DNA of 64,000 nucleotides from Leucobacter exalbidus (GCF_017834145.1 NZ_JAFIDA010000001.1:2294001-2358000); one strand, 5' to 3'. Counted from the stretch's first letter, positions 36,129 to 44,527 are shown. Program-made: numbers and translations. Notes: generated by a model not told the origin, from the letters alone.

Positions 36129-37381
36129 CCCACGCTGACGTCGCCCCCGAGGCGCGCGCAGATCTCGACCCCGCGGTAGCGCAAGAGGTATTCGCGGCCG
36201 ATGTCGCGCTCGCACAGCTCACCACCATGCGCGTGGGCGGCCACGCCGAACGCATTCTGGTGGCGCGCAGCAGCGCCGAATTGGCTGAATTCGCGCGCGA
36301 GCTGTGGGACGACGGCGAACCCTGGTTGCTGCTCGGCGGCGGCTCGAACACCGTCGTCAGCGACGACGGATTCCCCGGCACCCTCGTGCTCGTGCGCAAC
36401 ACCGGCATCGACGCGATCGCCGATGCGACCCTCGCCGACGGCGAAGTGCGCGTGCGCGTGCAGGCCGGCCACGACTGGGATGCGCTGGTCGCTGCAACCG
36501 TCGAACGCGGTCTCGCGGGCATCGAAGCGCTGTCGGGCATTCCCGGCCTCGCGGGCGCGGCCCCCGTGCAGAACATTGGCGCGTACGGCTGCGAGCTCGC
36601 CGACGTGCTGCACTCCATCGAGTTTCTCGAGAGCGGGCACGCTGAGCCGCGCCGCATGTCGGCGGCCGAGCTCGAGCTCGGCTACCGCGACTCGGCGATC
36701 AAACAGGGGCTCGAGGGCGTCGTGCTGTCGATCGATCTGGTGCTCACCGATCGCTCGCCGGCTCACGGCGCGCATCAGGTGGACGGGCAGGGTATCGATC
36801 CGGATCAAGCCGAAGCCACCGCCCCCGTGCGCTACGCCCAGCTTGCTCAGGCGCTCGGTGTTGAGCTTGGCGCGCATGTGCCGCTCACGCAGCTGCGCAG
36901 TGCCGTGCTCGCGCTGCGGGCGTCCAAGGGCATGGTGCTTGACGCCGCAGACCACGACACGTGGAGCTCGGGGTCGTTCTTCACCAACCCGATCGTCGCC
37001 GCAAGCTTCGCGGTCACCCTGCCCGAGAATGCACCGCGGTTTCCCGTGCAGGAGGCCGAAGTGGCTCCCACCGTCACGAGTCTCGAAGACATCGCTGCCG
37101 GGGCGCCGCTGCGCGCGTCACACGGGGCAGCTGGCACGCCGTCGCGGCAGGTCAAGCTGTCGGCCGCCTGGCTGATTGAGCACGCCGGTATTCCGCGCGG
37201 CTACCGCCTCCCGGGTTCTGGCGCGGCCATTTCGTCAAAGCACACGCTCGCGCTCACCAACCAGGGCGGCGCAAGCGCAGCTGATGTGGCCGAGCTTGCA
37301 CGGTTCGTGGTGCAGCGGGTGCAGCAGGAGTTCGGTGTGATTCTTGCGCCCGAACCTCGGCTGTACGGCCTCGAGGTCTAG
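36125..37381 (+). CDS. murB: UDP-N-acetylenolpyruvoylglucosamine reductase
   Basis: 418 residues from GTG, overlapping the dehydratase stop (GTGA). It reduces UDP-GlcNAc-enolpyruvate to UDP-MurNAc with NADPH and FAD, the second committed step of peptidoglycan synthesis. The FAD-binding segment has LLLGGGSNTVVSD and SGIPGLAGAAPVQNIGAYG, the type I loop has LGYRDSAIKQG, and the proton-donating Ser is in GSFFTNPIV. The MaoC-MaoC-MurB order is common in actinobacteria. One GATCCGGATC palindrome (36797) lies inside the gene, encoding Asp-Pro-Asp. Confidence 0.95.
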   Translation: MTHADVAPEARADLDPAVAQEVFAADVALAQLTTMRVGGHAERILVARSSAELAEFARELWDDGEPWLLLGGGSNTVVSDDGFPGTLVLVRNTGIDAIADATLADGEVRVRVQAGHDWDALVAATVERGLAGIEALSGIPGLAGAAPVQNIGAYGCELADVLHSIEFLESGHAEPRRMSAAELELGYRDSAIKQGLEGVVLSIDLVLTDRSPAHGAHQVDGQGIDPDQAEATAPVRYAQLAQALGVELGAHVPLTQLRSAVLALRASKGMVLDAADHDTWSSGSFFTNPIVAASFAVTLPENAPRFPVQEAEVAPTVTSLEDIAAGAPLRASHGAAGTPSRQVKLSAAWLIEHAGIPRGYRLPGSGAAISSKHTLALTNQGGASAADVAELARFVVQRVQQEFGVILAPEPRLYGLEV

Positions 37382-37393
37382 GCCAGACAGCGC

Positions 37394-37441
37394 GTTGAGG
37401 TCTAACTCTCACTGAGTGTTGAGGTCTCACCCTCACTGCGC
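37394..37441. repeat. two tandem 24-bp GTTGAGGTCT repeats after murB
   Basis: Units 37394-37417 and 37418-37441 share GTTGAGGTCT-x-AC-x-CTCACTG. The murB end (CTCGAGGTCTAG) resembles the start of a third unit. They precede a long hairpin. Confidence 0.7.
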
Positions 37442-37460
37442 GTCGGGCTACCTCGCGTGT

Positions 37461-37524
37461 AAACAACTGCGACCCGGGTGCGGTGCTGAATTTCATCAGC
37501 ACCGCACCCGGATCGCAGTCGTTT
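37461..37524. terminator. 29-bp hairpin between murB and the sulfhydrylase gene
   Basis: Arms 37461-37489 and 37496-37524 pair over 29 bases with two mismatches and a six-base loop. The outer AAAC/GTTT gives T residues on both strands, so it may terminate both convergent genes. Confidence 0.75.
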
Positions 37525-37568
37525 CTCCCCGTGCGGGAGTGCAGCAAGGCGGGAGCGTGCTCGCGCGG

Positions 37569-38948
37569 TTAGCGCGCTGCGCCCACGAGGCTGCCCTCGA
37601 GCGCGGCCACCCGGTCGAGGCCGCCGCGCAGGTCAGTGATCAGATCCTTCACCGATTCGATGCCCACCGAGAGTCGCAGCAGGCCCGGCGTAATGCCCAG
37701 CTTCTCGTTGATCTCGGGGGCGAACGTGGCGTGCGTTGACGTGAGCGGATGGATCACCATCGAGCGGGTATCGCCGATGCCGGTCATGCGCGAGAACACG
37801 CGCAAGCCGTTGACGAAGGCGCGCGCGCCGTCGATACCTCCGCGCACGGTCACCCCAAAGACTGATCCGGTGCGGCCGTACCCGTCGGCGTCTGCGCCGT
37901 AGTCGCGCTTGGCGAGTTCATACAGCGGGTTTGAGGGCAGGCCGGCGTAGTCGACGAGCTCAACCTCGGGCTGATCCTCGAGCCAGCGTGCGATGGCGAT
38001 CGTCGATTCAACGTGTCGTTCCATGCGCAGCGACAGCGTCTCCATGCCCTGGTGCAGCAGAAAACCGTTGAAGGGGGAGAGGGTGGGGCCGATGTCGTTG
38101 ACGACGGCCTCGCGGGCAGCCTGGGCATACGCCGCGTTGCCGAAGCGGTCGAGCAGCGACCCGAGACCGGGGCGCGGGGCGCCGGTGATCAGCGGGTACG
38201 AGCGGCCGGCGCGCTCGGCGGCGGCCCAATCGAACGTGCCGCCGTCGACGATGGCGCCGCCCACTGCGGCGCCGTGCCCCGTCAAGAACTTGGTGGTGGA
38301 GTGCACCACGATCGAGGCGCCGTGCTCAAACGGGCGAATGAGCGAGGGGGTGCCGACCGTGTTGTCGACGATCACAGGCAGGTTGTAGCGGGCCGCGACC
38401 TCGGCGATGCGGCGCAGATCGGTGACGTCGCTGCGCGGGTTCGGAATCGTCTCGGTGTAGATCGCCTTCGTGTTGGGGCGAATTGCGCGCTCCCACTCGG
38501 TATCGTCATCGGCGTCCCACACATAATCAAACTCGATGCCGAAGCGCTTAAAGCTGCGGCCAAACAGAATGCGGGTGCCACCGTAGACCGAAGCGGTTGA
38601 GACGATGTGGTCGCCCTGCCCCGCGAGCGTAAACAGCGCCGACGAGATCGCGGCCTGGCCACTCGATACGGCGACGGCGGCCGTGCCGCCCTCGAGCGAG
38701 GCGAGGCGAGCCTCGGCCACCGTGTTCGTGGGGTTGCCCTGGCGCGAGTAAATGCGCTCGCCCGAGCGGCCCGCGAAGCGGTCGACCTGATCGTCGAAGT
38801 CATCAAATACGTAGCCTGCCGACACCGCGATGGAGGGTACGCGCAACCCCGAGTTGAGATCGGGGGTCTCGCCGGCGTGTACCTGACGGGTGTCGAAATC
38901 GAACCCGTCCCACTCGGTGATGGGTGCAGCTGCGGGGATCGTCGTCAT
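37569..38948 (-). CDS. metY: O-acetylhomoserine sulfhydrylase (Cys/Met-metabolism PLP enzyme)
   Basis: 459 residues from ATG 38948, chosen for AGGAG seven bases upstream. It carries the trans-sulfuration PLP motifs: RQVHAGETPD at the start, the YSRQGNPT segment, SSGQAAISSAL, the PLP lysine in VVHSTTKFLTGHG, and SLRMERHV. Length and these motifs match O-acetylhomoserine sulfhydrylase, which makes homocysteine from sulfide, rather than the shorter cystathionine gamma-synthase. The frame is open upstream to the stop of the MalY-type gene; a start at 39068 would couple the two directly but lacks a good ribosome site. Confidence 0.88.
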   Translation of the reverse strand: MTTIPAAAPITEWDGFDFDTRQVHAGETPDLNSGLRVPSIAVSAGYVFDDFDDQVDRFAGRSGERIYSRQGNPTNTVAEARLASLEGGTAAVAVSSGQAAISSALFTLAGQGDHIVSTASVYGGTRILFGRSFKRFGIEFDYVWDADDDTEWERAIRPNTKAIYTETIPNPRSDVTDLRRIAEVAARYNLPVIVDNTVGTPSLIRPFEHGASIVVHSTTKFLTGHGAAVGGAIVDGGTFDWAAAERAGRSYPLITGAPRPGLGSLLDRFGNAAYAQAAREAVVNDIGPTLSPFNGFLLHQGMETLSLRMERHVESTIAIARWLEDQPEVELVDYAGLPSNPLYELAKRDYGADADGYGRTGSVFGVTVRGGIDGARAFVNGLRVFSRMTGIGDTRSMVIHPLTSTHATFAPEINEKLGITPGLLRLSVGIESVKDLITDLRGGLDRVAALEGSLVGAAR

Positions 38949-39064
38949 CGCGTCTCTCCTGTCGGTGTCGGTATTGGCTTCGGGTGTGGTGATGGCTTCG
39001 GGGCTAGTGCGAGCGCCGGTTTCGGCGGCGGGGTTCGCCGTGAAATCGGTGGCGAGGGGCGCGG

Positions 39065-40339
39065 TCATGCGGGTCTCGCACCGGGCAAAATGGCGGCGAT
39101 GCGGTCGACGGCCTCGATGATCGTGGCCGGCGCGCACGCAAGGTTGAGGCGCACGTGCCCGGCCCCACCCTCGCCAAACGCGGCCCCGTCGTTGAGGGCC
39201 ACCTTGGCGTCGGTGAGGATACGCTCGTGCGGGTTCTCGCCAAGCCCGGCGGCACTGAAGTCGAGCCAGGCGAGGTAGCCGGCGGCGGGCCGGGTGTACC
39301 GCACGCCCGGCAGCTTCGCCTCAACGAGCTCGGCGAAGAGCGCGTCGTTGGCTTCGATTTGGGCGATGGCCCGGTCGAGCCACTCGCGCCCTTTGGCAAA
39401 GGCCGCGACGCCGGCGTGCAGGCCGAGAATACTCGCGCGCACGGGCGTCTCGGGAGGCAGCTGCAGCAGCAGCCGGTTGGCGGCCTCGTCAGCGGCGATG
39501 ATCACCGAGCACTTTGCGCCGGCCAAGTTCCATCCCTTGCTCGCCGATGTCGTCGTGACCGACAGCGCCCCGGCGGCCGCCGCGATCGGCGCGAACGGAG
39601 TAAAGGTCACCCCGGCGTGCGTGAGCGGCGCGTGAATCTCATCCGAGATGACAAACACGTCGTACTGCGCCGCGAGCTGGGCGAGGCGCGTCAAATCTGC
39701 GGCCGAGTGCACGAGGCCGTGCGGATTATGCGGGTTGCACAGCACAAACGCGTCGATCCCCTGGGGGCTCGCGAATGCGCGCTCGATCGCTACGAGGTCG
39801 AGGCGGGCCTGCGGGGCGTGATCCGGATCAATGATGGTCAGCGGAATCTCAACAACCTCGAAAGGCACCTCCTCGAACATTTCGAAGAAGCTCGGATAGG
39901 TGGGGGTGGCGAGCGCCACGCGGCCACCGGCCGGGCGCCCCACCCGCAGCGACTCGACGACGCCCGTGGCGACATCGGTGGCGAGGTGCACGTACGCGCC
40001 GGGCACTTCCCAGCCCCAGCGGTCGCGCGCGAACCCCGCGAACGCGTCAGCGAGCGGGCCGGGGGAGTCGAGGTAGCCGGTGTCAGAGGCCTCGATGCGC
40101 GCTACGAGCGTGTCGCGAATCTCGGGAGCGAGCGTGAAATCCATCTCGGCGACGAACAGCGGCAGCACGTCGGCGGGGAAGCGCGTCCACTTGATGCTCG
40201 TGCGCTGGGCCCGCAGCAGCGCGGGGTCGAGCTGGGCGAACGGGATCCCTGACGGATCAACCTCGGTCAGCGCCGAAGCATCGGTGCGAACCGCACCGCT
40301 CGATGCGGGGGTATTGGGGGAACAGTCGCCAGCGCTCAT
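39065..40339 (-). CDS. MalY/PatB-family aminotransferase-like C-S beta-lyase
   Basis: 424 residues of PLP fold type I. The MalY/PatB N-terminal pattern is KWTRFPADVLPLFVAEMDF, the substrate-pocket Tyr lies in GYLDSP, LCNPHNPHG and SDEIHAPL contact PLP, and the Schiff-base lysine is in SASKGWNLAGAKCS. Such enzymes cleave cystathionine or cysteine to give homocysteine or sulfide. It lies directly upstream of the sulfhydrylase gene on the same strand, forming a sulfur amino-acid operon. A GATCCGGATC palindrome (39820) encodes Asp-Pro-Asp. Confidence 0.92.
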   Translation of the reverse strand: MSAGDCSPNTPASSGAVRTDASALTEVDPSGIPFAQLDPALLRAQRTSIKWTRFPADVLPLFVAEMDFTLAPEIRDTLVARIEASDTGYLDSPGPLADAFAGFARDRWGWEVPGAYVHLATDVATGVVESLRVGRPAGGRVALATPTYPSFFEMFEEVPFEVVEIPLTIIDPDHAPQARLDLVAIERAFASPQGIDAFVLCNPHNPHGLVHSAADLTRLAQLAAQYDVFVISDEIHAPLTHAGVTFTPFAPIAAAAGALSVTTTSASKGWNLAGAKCSVIIAADEAANRLLLQLPPETPVRASILGLHAGVAAFAKGREWLDRAIAQIEANDALFAELVEAKLPGVRYTRPAAGYLAWLDFSAAGLGENPHERILTDAKVALNDGAAFGEGGAGHVRLNLACAPATIIEAVDRIAAILPGARPA

Positions 40340-40480
40340 GAGTACATGGTGGCGCGACTTCGCAGGTGGCGCGACTTCGCAGGTAAAGCGGCGTCATGTA
40401 ACGACGTCTGGTGTAATGAAACGGGGGTTGGGCGCGAGATATGTGCCAGGATTTTCAGCGTCACCCCGTATTCTCGAAGC

Positions 40481-40870
40481 ATGGTTGACCCCTACGCCGA
40501 CGATGCTGAGCGAGCCCATCGCTTCAGTCGCAAGATCGCCAGCTTCATGGAGCGGTGGCGGGGCATGATCAGGCGGCGCCCGTGGCTCAACACGGTGTAC
40601 AAGGTGTTGGTGACCACGCTGGGCGTGCTGATCGTGATCATCGGGCTGATTTTGGTGCCGCTGCCCGGGCCCGGCTGGCTGATCGTCTTCATCGGCCTCA
40701 CCCTGCTGGGCACCGAGTATCACTGGGCGCGCAGGCTCTTGGGTTGGCTGCGCAAGGTGCTCGCCAGGTTTTGGGAGCGGTGGAACATGTGGCGGGCGGC
40801 GCGCAAGGAGCGCCGCGCTGAGCGAGATGCGGCGCGGGGCAAGGCGTCCGATGATCCGGATCCCAGCTAA
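40481..40870 (+). CDS. PGPGW-motif small membrane protein (TIGR02611-like)
   Basis: 129 residues: a hydrophilic N terminus, two hydrophobic helices separated by PLPGPGWLIVFIG, the PGPGW motif, then a basic, Arg-rich cytoplasmic tail. Function unknown; the family is common in actinobacteria. TATTCT at 40469-40474 is six bases before the ATG, suggesting a leaderless start. Its last codons contain a GATCCGGATC palindrome (40853-40862). Confidence 0.82.
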   Translation: MVDPYADDAERAHRFSRKIASFMERWRGMIRRRPWLNTVYKVLVTTLGVLIVIIGLILVPLPGPGWLIVFIGLTLLGTEYHWARRLLGWLRKVLARFWERWNMWRAARKERRAERDAARGKASDDPDPS

Positions 40871-40977
40871 CCGCCTTCTCGCCAGCTAGCCCGGCCGCGT
40901 TTTCATGCGCCAATACCGCCAACACCGCGAACGCCGCGGTTCCCAGGTGGGGCCACGGCGTTCAGCAGCTGCAGGAG

Positions 40978-41196
40978 CTATGCGGTCTCGCGGGTGATGA
41001 GGTCACCGGGCTCACAATCTAGCGCCTCGCAGATTGCCTCCAATGTCGTGAAGCGCATCGCTCTGGCGTGGTTGTTTTTGAGCAGTGACAGGTTGACGGT
41101 GGAGACCCCCACCATGCGAGAGAGCTCGGCGAGCGTCAGCCCTCGAGCCTCAAGGAGTTCGGCGAGGCGAATCTTGATGCGGGTGGGCTCTGCCAT
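40978..41196 (-). CDS. small Cro/CI-type (YozG-like) regulator
   Basis: 72 residues, almost entirely one helix-turn-helix: LAELLEARGLTLAELSRMVGVSTVNLSLLKNNHARAMRF, then TLEAICEALDCEPGDLI. This YozG-like group is typically encoded next to DUF2975-type membrane proteins, as here: its ATG directly follows the TAA of the membrane protein gene. It probably regulates the pair through the inverted repeat over the upstream start. Confidence 0.9.
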   Translation of the reverse strand: MAEPTRIKIRLAELLEARGLTLAELSRMVGVSTVNLSLLKNNHARAMRFTTLEAICEALDCEPGDLITRETA

Positions 41197-41838
41197 TTAA
41201 ACCACCCCAAAAGCGTCTTCGGCGAGCTTGCCGGTGCCCCGCAGCGACCAGCCAAAGATTGCGATGGCGAGGCCGATGATCACCGGAATGAAATTCACGC
41301 CCGATACGAACCCGGGTTCCATCCACGACCCGGTGCTGCCCCGCAGCGCTGTCGCCAGCGATTCAGCTGCCGTGGTGGCCAGGTTCTGTGAGATGAATGA
41401 TGCGATCGCGGTGGTGGCGCCGATGATGATAACGCTGAATGAGAGTGCGGCCCACGACAGTCGACCGCGGAAGAACGCGACGGCGCTCCATGCCACGAGC
41501 GCACACGTGGTGAGGGCAATCACCGCGGTGATCACTGAAGCGGTCGTGAAGCTTGCGAGCAGTTCGGGGGCAACGTCTGCAGCGCCGACGGTTGCCGAGC
41601 CACTGTGGGCAAACTCCACGCCAGGGTTCCAGCCCGCCATGAGCGACTGGAGGTCTTCGTCTTGGAGGGGGATCTCGGCTGCGAAGGTCTGGCCGGTGTT
41701 GAAGCCCAGCAGGGAGATTGCGGTTGCGGCGGATTGCACAAGGTGCCAAGCGGCCGCGATAACCGCGATCAAGGCGACCGTGATGGTGGCACGGTGGCGC
41801 GAAACAATAACTGGACCATTATGTTTATCGTTGTGCAT
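41197..41838 (-). CDS. DUF2975-like membrane protein paired with an XRE regulator
   Basis: 213 residues from ATG 41838. Four hydrophobic helices are visible (around ITVALIAVIAAAW, TTASVITAVIALTTCALVAW, LSFSVIIIGATTAIASF and FIPVIIGLAIAIFGWSL), with an extracellular loop after the first. The arrangement with a YozG-like regulator matches DUF2975; sequence alone gives only moderate support. A TTG at 41874 would add twelve residues, but that TTG is part of a TTGACA -35 box, and TATCGT sits six bases before ATG 41838, so I take the later start as leaderless. Confidence 0.68.
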   Translation of the reverse strand: MHNDKHNGPVIVSRHRATITVALIAVIAAAWHLVQSAATAISLLGFNTGQTFAAEIPLQDEDLQSLMAGWNPGVEFAHSGSATVGAADVAPELLASFTTASVITAVIALTTCALVAWSAVAFFRGRLSWAALSFSVIIIGATTAIASFISQNLATTAAESLATALRGSTGSWMEPGFVSGVNFIPVIIGLAIAIFGWSLRGTGKLAEDAFGVV

Positions 41839-41874
41839 GGCATGACGATAAACGTTATGTTTAGGGTGTGTCAA
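41823..41874 (-). promoter_or_regulatory. promoter and inverted-repeat operator of the DUF2975-like/XRE pair
   Basis: On the minus strand: TTGACA (41869-41874), 18 bases, TATCGT (41845-41850), six bases, then ATG 41838. GTTTATCGT and its complement ACGATAAAC (41845-41853 and 41823-41831) flank a 13-base spacer, so the dyad covers the -10 box and the first codons. A repressor bound here would block initiation; the adjacent XRE protein is the natural candidate. Confidence 0.65.
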
Positions 41875-41954
41875 ATCGCGTATGGGCGAGCGCTACCACG
41901 AGGCTGGGCGCCGCCAACGAGGTGTGCTGCGGCTCGCGCGCAGACAAAACACAG

Positions 41955-42002
41955 ACAAAAAACGCTGGGCCGGGAAGCTGATTTGCTTCCCGGCCCAGCG
42001 TT
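41955..42002 (-). terminator. intrinsic terminator of the DUF4870 gene
   Basis: AACGCTGGGCCGGGAAGC and its complement form a perfect 18-bp stem with a six-base loop, followed by six T residues on the minus strand. Confidence 0.93.
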
Positions 42003-42020
42003 CTTCGTACTGGTATCGCG

Positions 42021-42650
42021 CTACTTGATGAGCGGGATGTTGAAGATAAACGGGGGCTTCTGGCCGCGGCGGTAAGCCTCGGGGGTCTTCGCGGCTGCCA
42101 TGATGTGGAACACGAACAGCACCACTGAACCGATCCACAAGAGCACAACAAACAGCCATCCGATTGCGGGGATGGCGCCCAAGATGTAGCTCGCGATGAC
42201 TACGCCGGTGCGCAGCAGCGAAAAGTTGAGGTTCTCGCGGTGGTAGTCGAGCGCCTGGCGGTTGCCCTTGTCTTTTTCGATGAGGAAGAAGATCAGGGCG
42301 GGGATCCAGGTAAAGAACACCGACAGCCAGTAGTTCAGCGTGATGTTGCTGAGCGGGTCGGCCGTGGGCTGCTGGGCGTACGGCTGCTGGTATCCGCCGG
42401 GTGGCACCTGGCCGCCGCCGGGCTGCTGGTACTGGGGCTGCTGGGGTGCGGCCGGCTGCTGGTACTGCGGCGCCGGGGGAGCCTGCGGTGCTTGCGGGGC
42501 CTGGGGCGCGGCGGGCTGCGGCGCCTGCTGCGGGGGCAGCGGAGCCTGCGGGGGAACGGCGACCTGAGGCGCCTCGGGCACCACGGGATCATTCGTGGGC
42601 TGGCCGCCAGGAACCTGCGGCTCGGATCCCTCGGGGGGAAGCGTAGTCAT
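42021..42650 (-). CDS. DUF4870 membrane protein with Pro/Gln-rich N terminus
   Basis: 209 residues; AAGGAG lies six bases before the ATG. The first ~95 residues are a Pro/Gln/Ala-rich disordered region (repeats like QAPQAPQAP and YQQP). The rest is the DUF4870 domain with three to four hydrophobic helices: SVFFTWIPALIFFLIEKDKG, DYHRENLNFSLL, and GWLFVVLLWIGSVVLFVFHIMAAAKT. Role unknown. A perfect terminator follows. Confidence 0.88.
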   Translation of the reverse strand: MTTLPPEGSEPQVPGGQPTNDPVVPEAPQVAVPPQAPLPPQQAPQPAAPQAPQAPQAPPAPQYQQPAAPQQPQYQQPGGGQVPPGGYQQPYAQQPTADPLSNITLNYWLSVFFTWIPALIFFLIEKDKGNRQALDYHRENLNFSLLRTGVVIASYILGAIPAIGWLFVVLLWIGSVVLFVFHIMAAAKTPEAYRRGQKPPFIFNIPLIK

Positions 42651-42757
42651 GTCGATCTCCTTACTTGAGGGTAAGTCAGTGCATTAGACGTTACCGCAGG
42701 CGCCGCGCGAACGAAAGGAACGCACGGCCCAAGTGAGATGAAAAGAGGTGGCCGGGC

Positions 42758-43459
42758 CTAGAACAGGTCGGGGCTGGGGGCCGAGGTCTGCAGCACCTGT
42801 ACGTCGGCGTGGCGGTCAAACCGGTAGCCGGTGCCGCGCACGGTGCGCACGATGTCTTGGTACTGCGCGAGCTTCACGCGCAGGCGACGAATGTGTACGT
42901 CGATGGTGCGCTCGCTGGGAATCTCTTCGCCCTGAGCGTCAGCCCACAGGCCGGTGATGAGCTCTTCGCGGCTGATCGTGCGGCCCTCGCGCAGTACGAG
43001 GTACTGCAGCAGTTCGAACTCACGGAAGGTGAGGGCGGCGGCAACGTTGTCGAGCAGCACGCGCTTGCGTGACAGGTCGAGGATGACGCCGCTTTCGACG
43101 CGATCTTCGGCCGAGTGTGCCTGTTGCTTCTGGCGGGCGTGCGCTGCCGGGTCGCCGAGTGCGAGGCGTACGACGTCGACGTCGCGGCCGCCGGTGCCCT
43201 CGGGGGCAAGCGCCACTGCGGCGTACGTGTCGGCGGCGGGCGCCAGCTGTGCGACGAGCTGCTTGATCTGTGCCACGACCGCGCCGAGCTTGGGGTCGGT
43301 CTCTGACAGCTTGGCCTCGGCGAGGCCGACGTAGATGGCGAAGCCGCGTACCTCGGTGCCCTCGGGCACGTTGCGTTCGGGTGCCGGAATGTGAGCGATC
43401 TTCGCCGAGAGGTCAGGGCGAGCGATGGTCTGCGTGGTGGGCTGAGTGATGGTAGCCAT
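42758..43459 (-). CDS. OmpR-type winged-helix regulator without receiver domain
   Basis: 233 residues from ATG 43459 with AAGGA seven bases upstream. The C-terminal ~95 residues are a trans_reg_C winged helix: LTFREFELLQYLVLREGRTISREELI, SERTIDVHIRRLRVKL and VRGTGYRFD. The first ~115 residues are not a receiver: the acidic pocket, phospho-Asp and switch Lys are absent, and VRGFAIYVGLAEAKL followed by a long amphipathic helix suggests a different small sensor domain that I do not recognise. A consensus promoter about 250 bases upstream implies a long structured leader. Confidence 0.82.
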   Translation of the reverse strand: MATITQPTTQTIARPDLSAKIAHIPAPERNVPEGTEVRGFAIYVGLAEAKLSETDPKLGAVVAQIKQLVAQLAPAADTYAAVALAPEGTGGRDVDVVRLALGDPAAHARQKQQAHSAEDRVESGVILDLSRKRVLLDNVAAALTFREFELLQYLVLREGRTISREELITGLWADAQGEEIPSERTIDVHIRRLRVKLAQYQDIVRTVRGTGYRFDRHADVQVLQTSAPSPDLF

Positions 43460-43709
43460 GATGATGTCCTTGGTGCTGCGTTGCGCCGGTGGGGCGGGTA
43501 TCCGAAATACTGTGAGTGAGCAGGTGCTCAGAAACTCACAACCGCACAAACCTTTGGTTTGCGCGAATGAAACGAAACTGCCTAAATTACTGGTTCGTTA
43601 CATGCACATTCGGCATCGCATGTCACTCTGGCCGGGCATCATCATGCCAGCGTCCCCAAAATTCACCTCGAAGGTGGACAGGGTGAGAGTGATGTTCTGC
43701 ATGTTGCTT

Positions 43710-43739
43710 AGTAAATCAAAGTGTTGCGCCCGATGTCAA
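43710..43739 (-). promoter_or_regulatory. consensus promoter of the winged-helix regulator
   Basis: On the minus strand TTGACA (43734-43739) is separated by 18 bases from TTTACT (43710-43715). This is the best -35/-10 pair in the region and points at the winged-helix gene. Confidence 0.6.
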
Positions 43740-43800
43740 GCACTTGGGTGAACTCTGTAACATTCGGGGAGATCGCAGGGCGACTTCATGGGTGAAACGC

Positions 43801-43834
43801 CTGGTGGCCCCCTGCAAATGCAGGGGGCCACCAG
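43801..43834 (-). terminator. hairpin after upp
   Basis: CTGGTGGCCCCCTGC-AAAT-GCAGGGGGCCACCAG is a perfect 15-bp stem about 40 bases past the upp stop; a smaller stem GACTTTC/GAAAGTC lies between them. No T-tract. Confidence 0.7.
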
Positions 43835-43871
43835 AGCAACAGACTTTCGCTCAGAAAGTCACACGGCGTAA

Positions 43872-44510
43872 CTATTCGCCGGCGGTGCCGTACAGGCGGT
43901 CGCCTGCGTCGCCCAAACCGGGCACGATGTATGCCTTGTCGTTGAGCCCCTCGTCGAGTGCGCCGAGCACGAGCGTGACCTTGCGGTCGCCCGCGGCCTC
44001 GCGAATCGTCTCGATGCCCTCGGGAGTGCCAAGCACGCAGATCGCCGTGACGTCATCGGCGCCGCGGTCGAACAAGAACTTGATAGCGCCAGCGAGTGAA
44101 CCGCCGGTCGCGAGCATCGGGTCGAGCACGAAGCACTGGCGGCCTGCCAGCGAATCGGGCAGACGCTCTGCATAGGTCGTGGGGAGGAGGGTCTCCTCGT
44201 CGCGCGCCATACCGAGGAAACCGACCTCGGCAGTGGGAACGAGCTTCACCATGCCCTCGAGCATGCCGAGGCCTGCGCGCAGAATAGGGACGATCAAGGG
44301 CAGCGGCTGAGTCAGTCGCACGCCCATGGTCTTGGTGACAGGGGTTTCAATTTCATAGGGTTCGACGCGTACTTCACGGGTCGCCTCGTAGGCGAGCAGT
44401 GTCATAAGCTCCTCGGTCAGGAGCCTGAACGTCGGCTGCGGCGTATTCTTGTCGCGCAGCACGGTCAGCTTGTGGGTGATGAGCGGATGGTCCGCCACGA
44501 AAACTCGCAT
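43872..44510 (-). CDS. upp: uracil phosphoribosyltransferase
   Basis: 212 residues from ATG 44510; the family N terminus (M-R-V-x-V-x-DHPL) begins here, and an ATG two codons earlier is less likely. It salvages uracil with PRPP to [23 protein letters not shown] is the PRPP-binding loop, and the C-terminal [16 protein letters not shown] is the uracil-binding signature. On the minus strand TAGAAT (44517-44522) lies six bases before the ATG, so it is probably leaderless. Its start is only 17 bases from the divergent tadA start and their -10 boxes overlap. Confidence 0.95.
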   Translation of the reverse strand: MRVFVADHPLITHKLTVLRDKNTPQPTFRLLTEELMTLLAYEATREVRVEPYEIETPVTKTMGVRLTQPLPLIVPILRAGLGMLEGMVKLVPTAEVGFLGMARDEETLLPTTYAERLPDSLAGRQCFVLDPMLATGGSLAGAIKFLFDRGADDVTAICVLGTPEGIETIREAAGDRKVTLVLGALDEGLNDKAYIVPGLGDAGDRLYGTAGE

Positions 44511-44515
44511 GCGCA

Positions 44516-44522
44516 TATTCTA
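44516..44522. promoter_or_regulatory. overlapping opposite -10 boxes of upp and tadA
   Basis: TATTCT (44516-44521, plus) is six bases before the tadA GTG and TAGAAT (44517-44522, minus) is six bases before the upp ATG. The two hexamers share five base pairs, so polymerase cannot open both promoters at once. Confidence 0.6.
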
Positions 44523-44527
44523 TTCCT

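Larger units (their letters stand above)
43460..43871 (-). other. 412-base non-coding region: long leader of the winged-helix gene and upp terminator
   Basis: No gene is supported here. From the promoter at 43710-43739 the leader of the winged-helix gene would run about 245 bases. It holds two hairpins near the start codon: a nested GTGAG/TGAGCA with TGCTCA/CTCAC structure at 43512-43539 and CGCACAAACC/GGTTTGCG at 43543-43563. The remaining part contains the upp terminator. Confidence 0.6.

Noticed and set aside
39155..40252. 365-codon plus-strand frame opposite the MalY-type gene
   Set aside because: Antisense shadow: Arg/Gly/Glu-biased composition with no domain, opposite a gene with clear PLP motifs.
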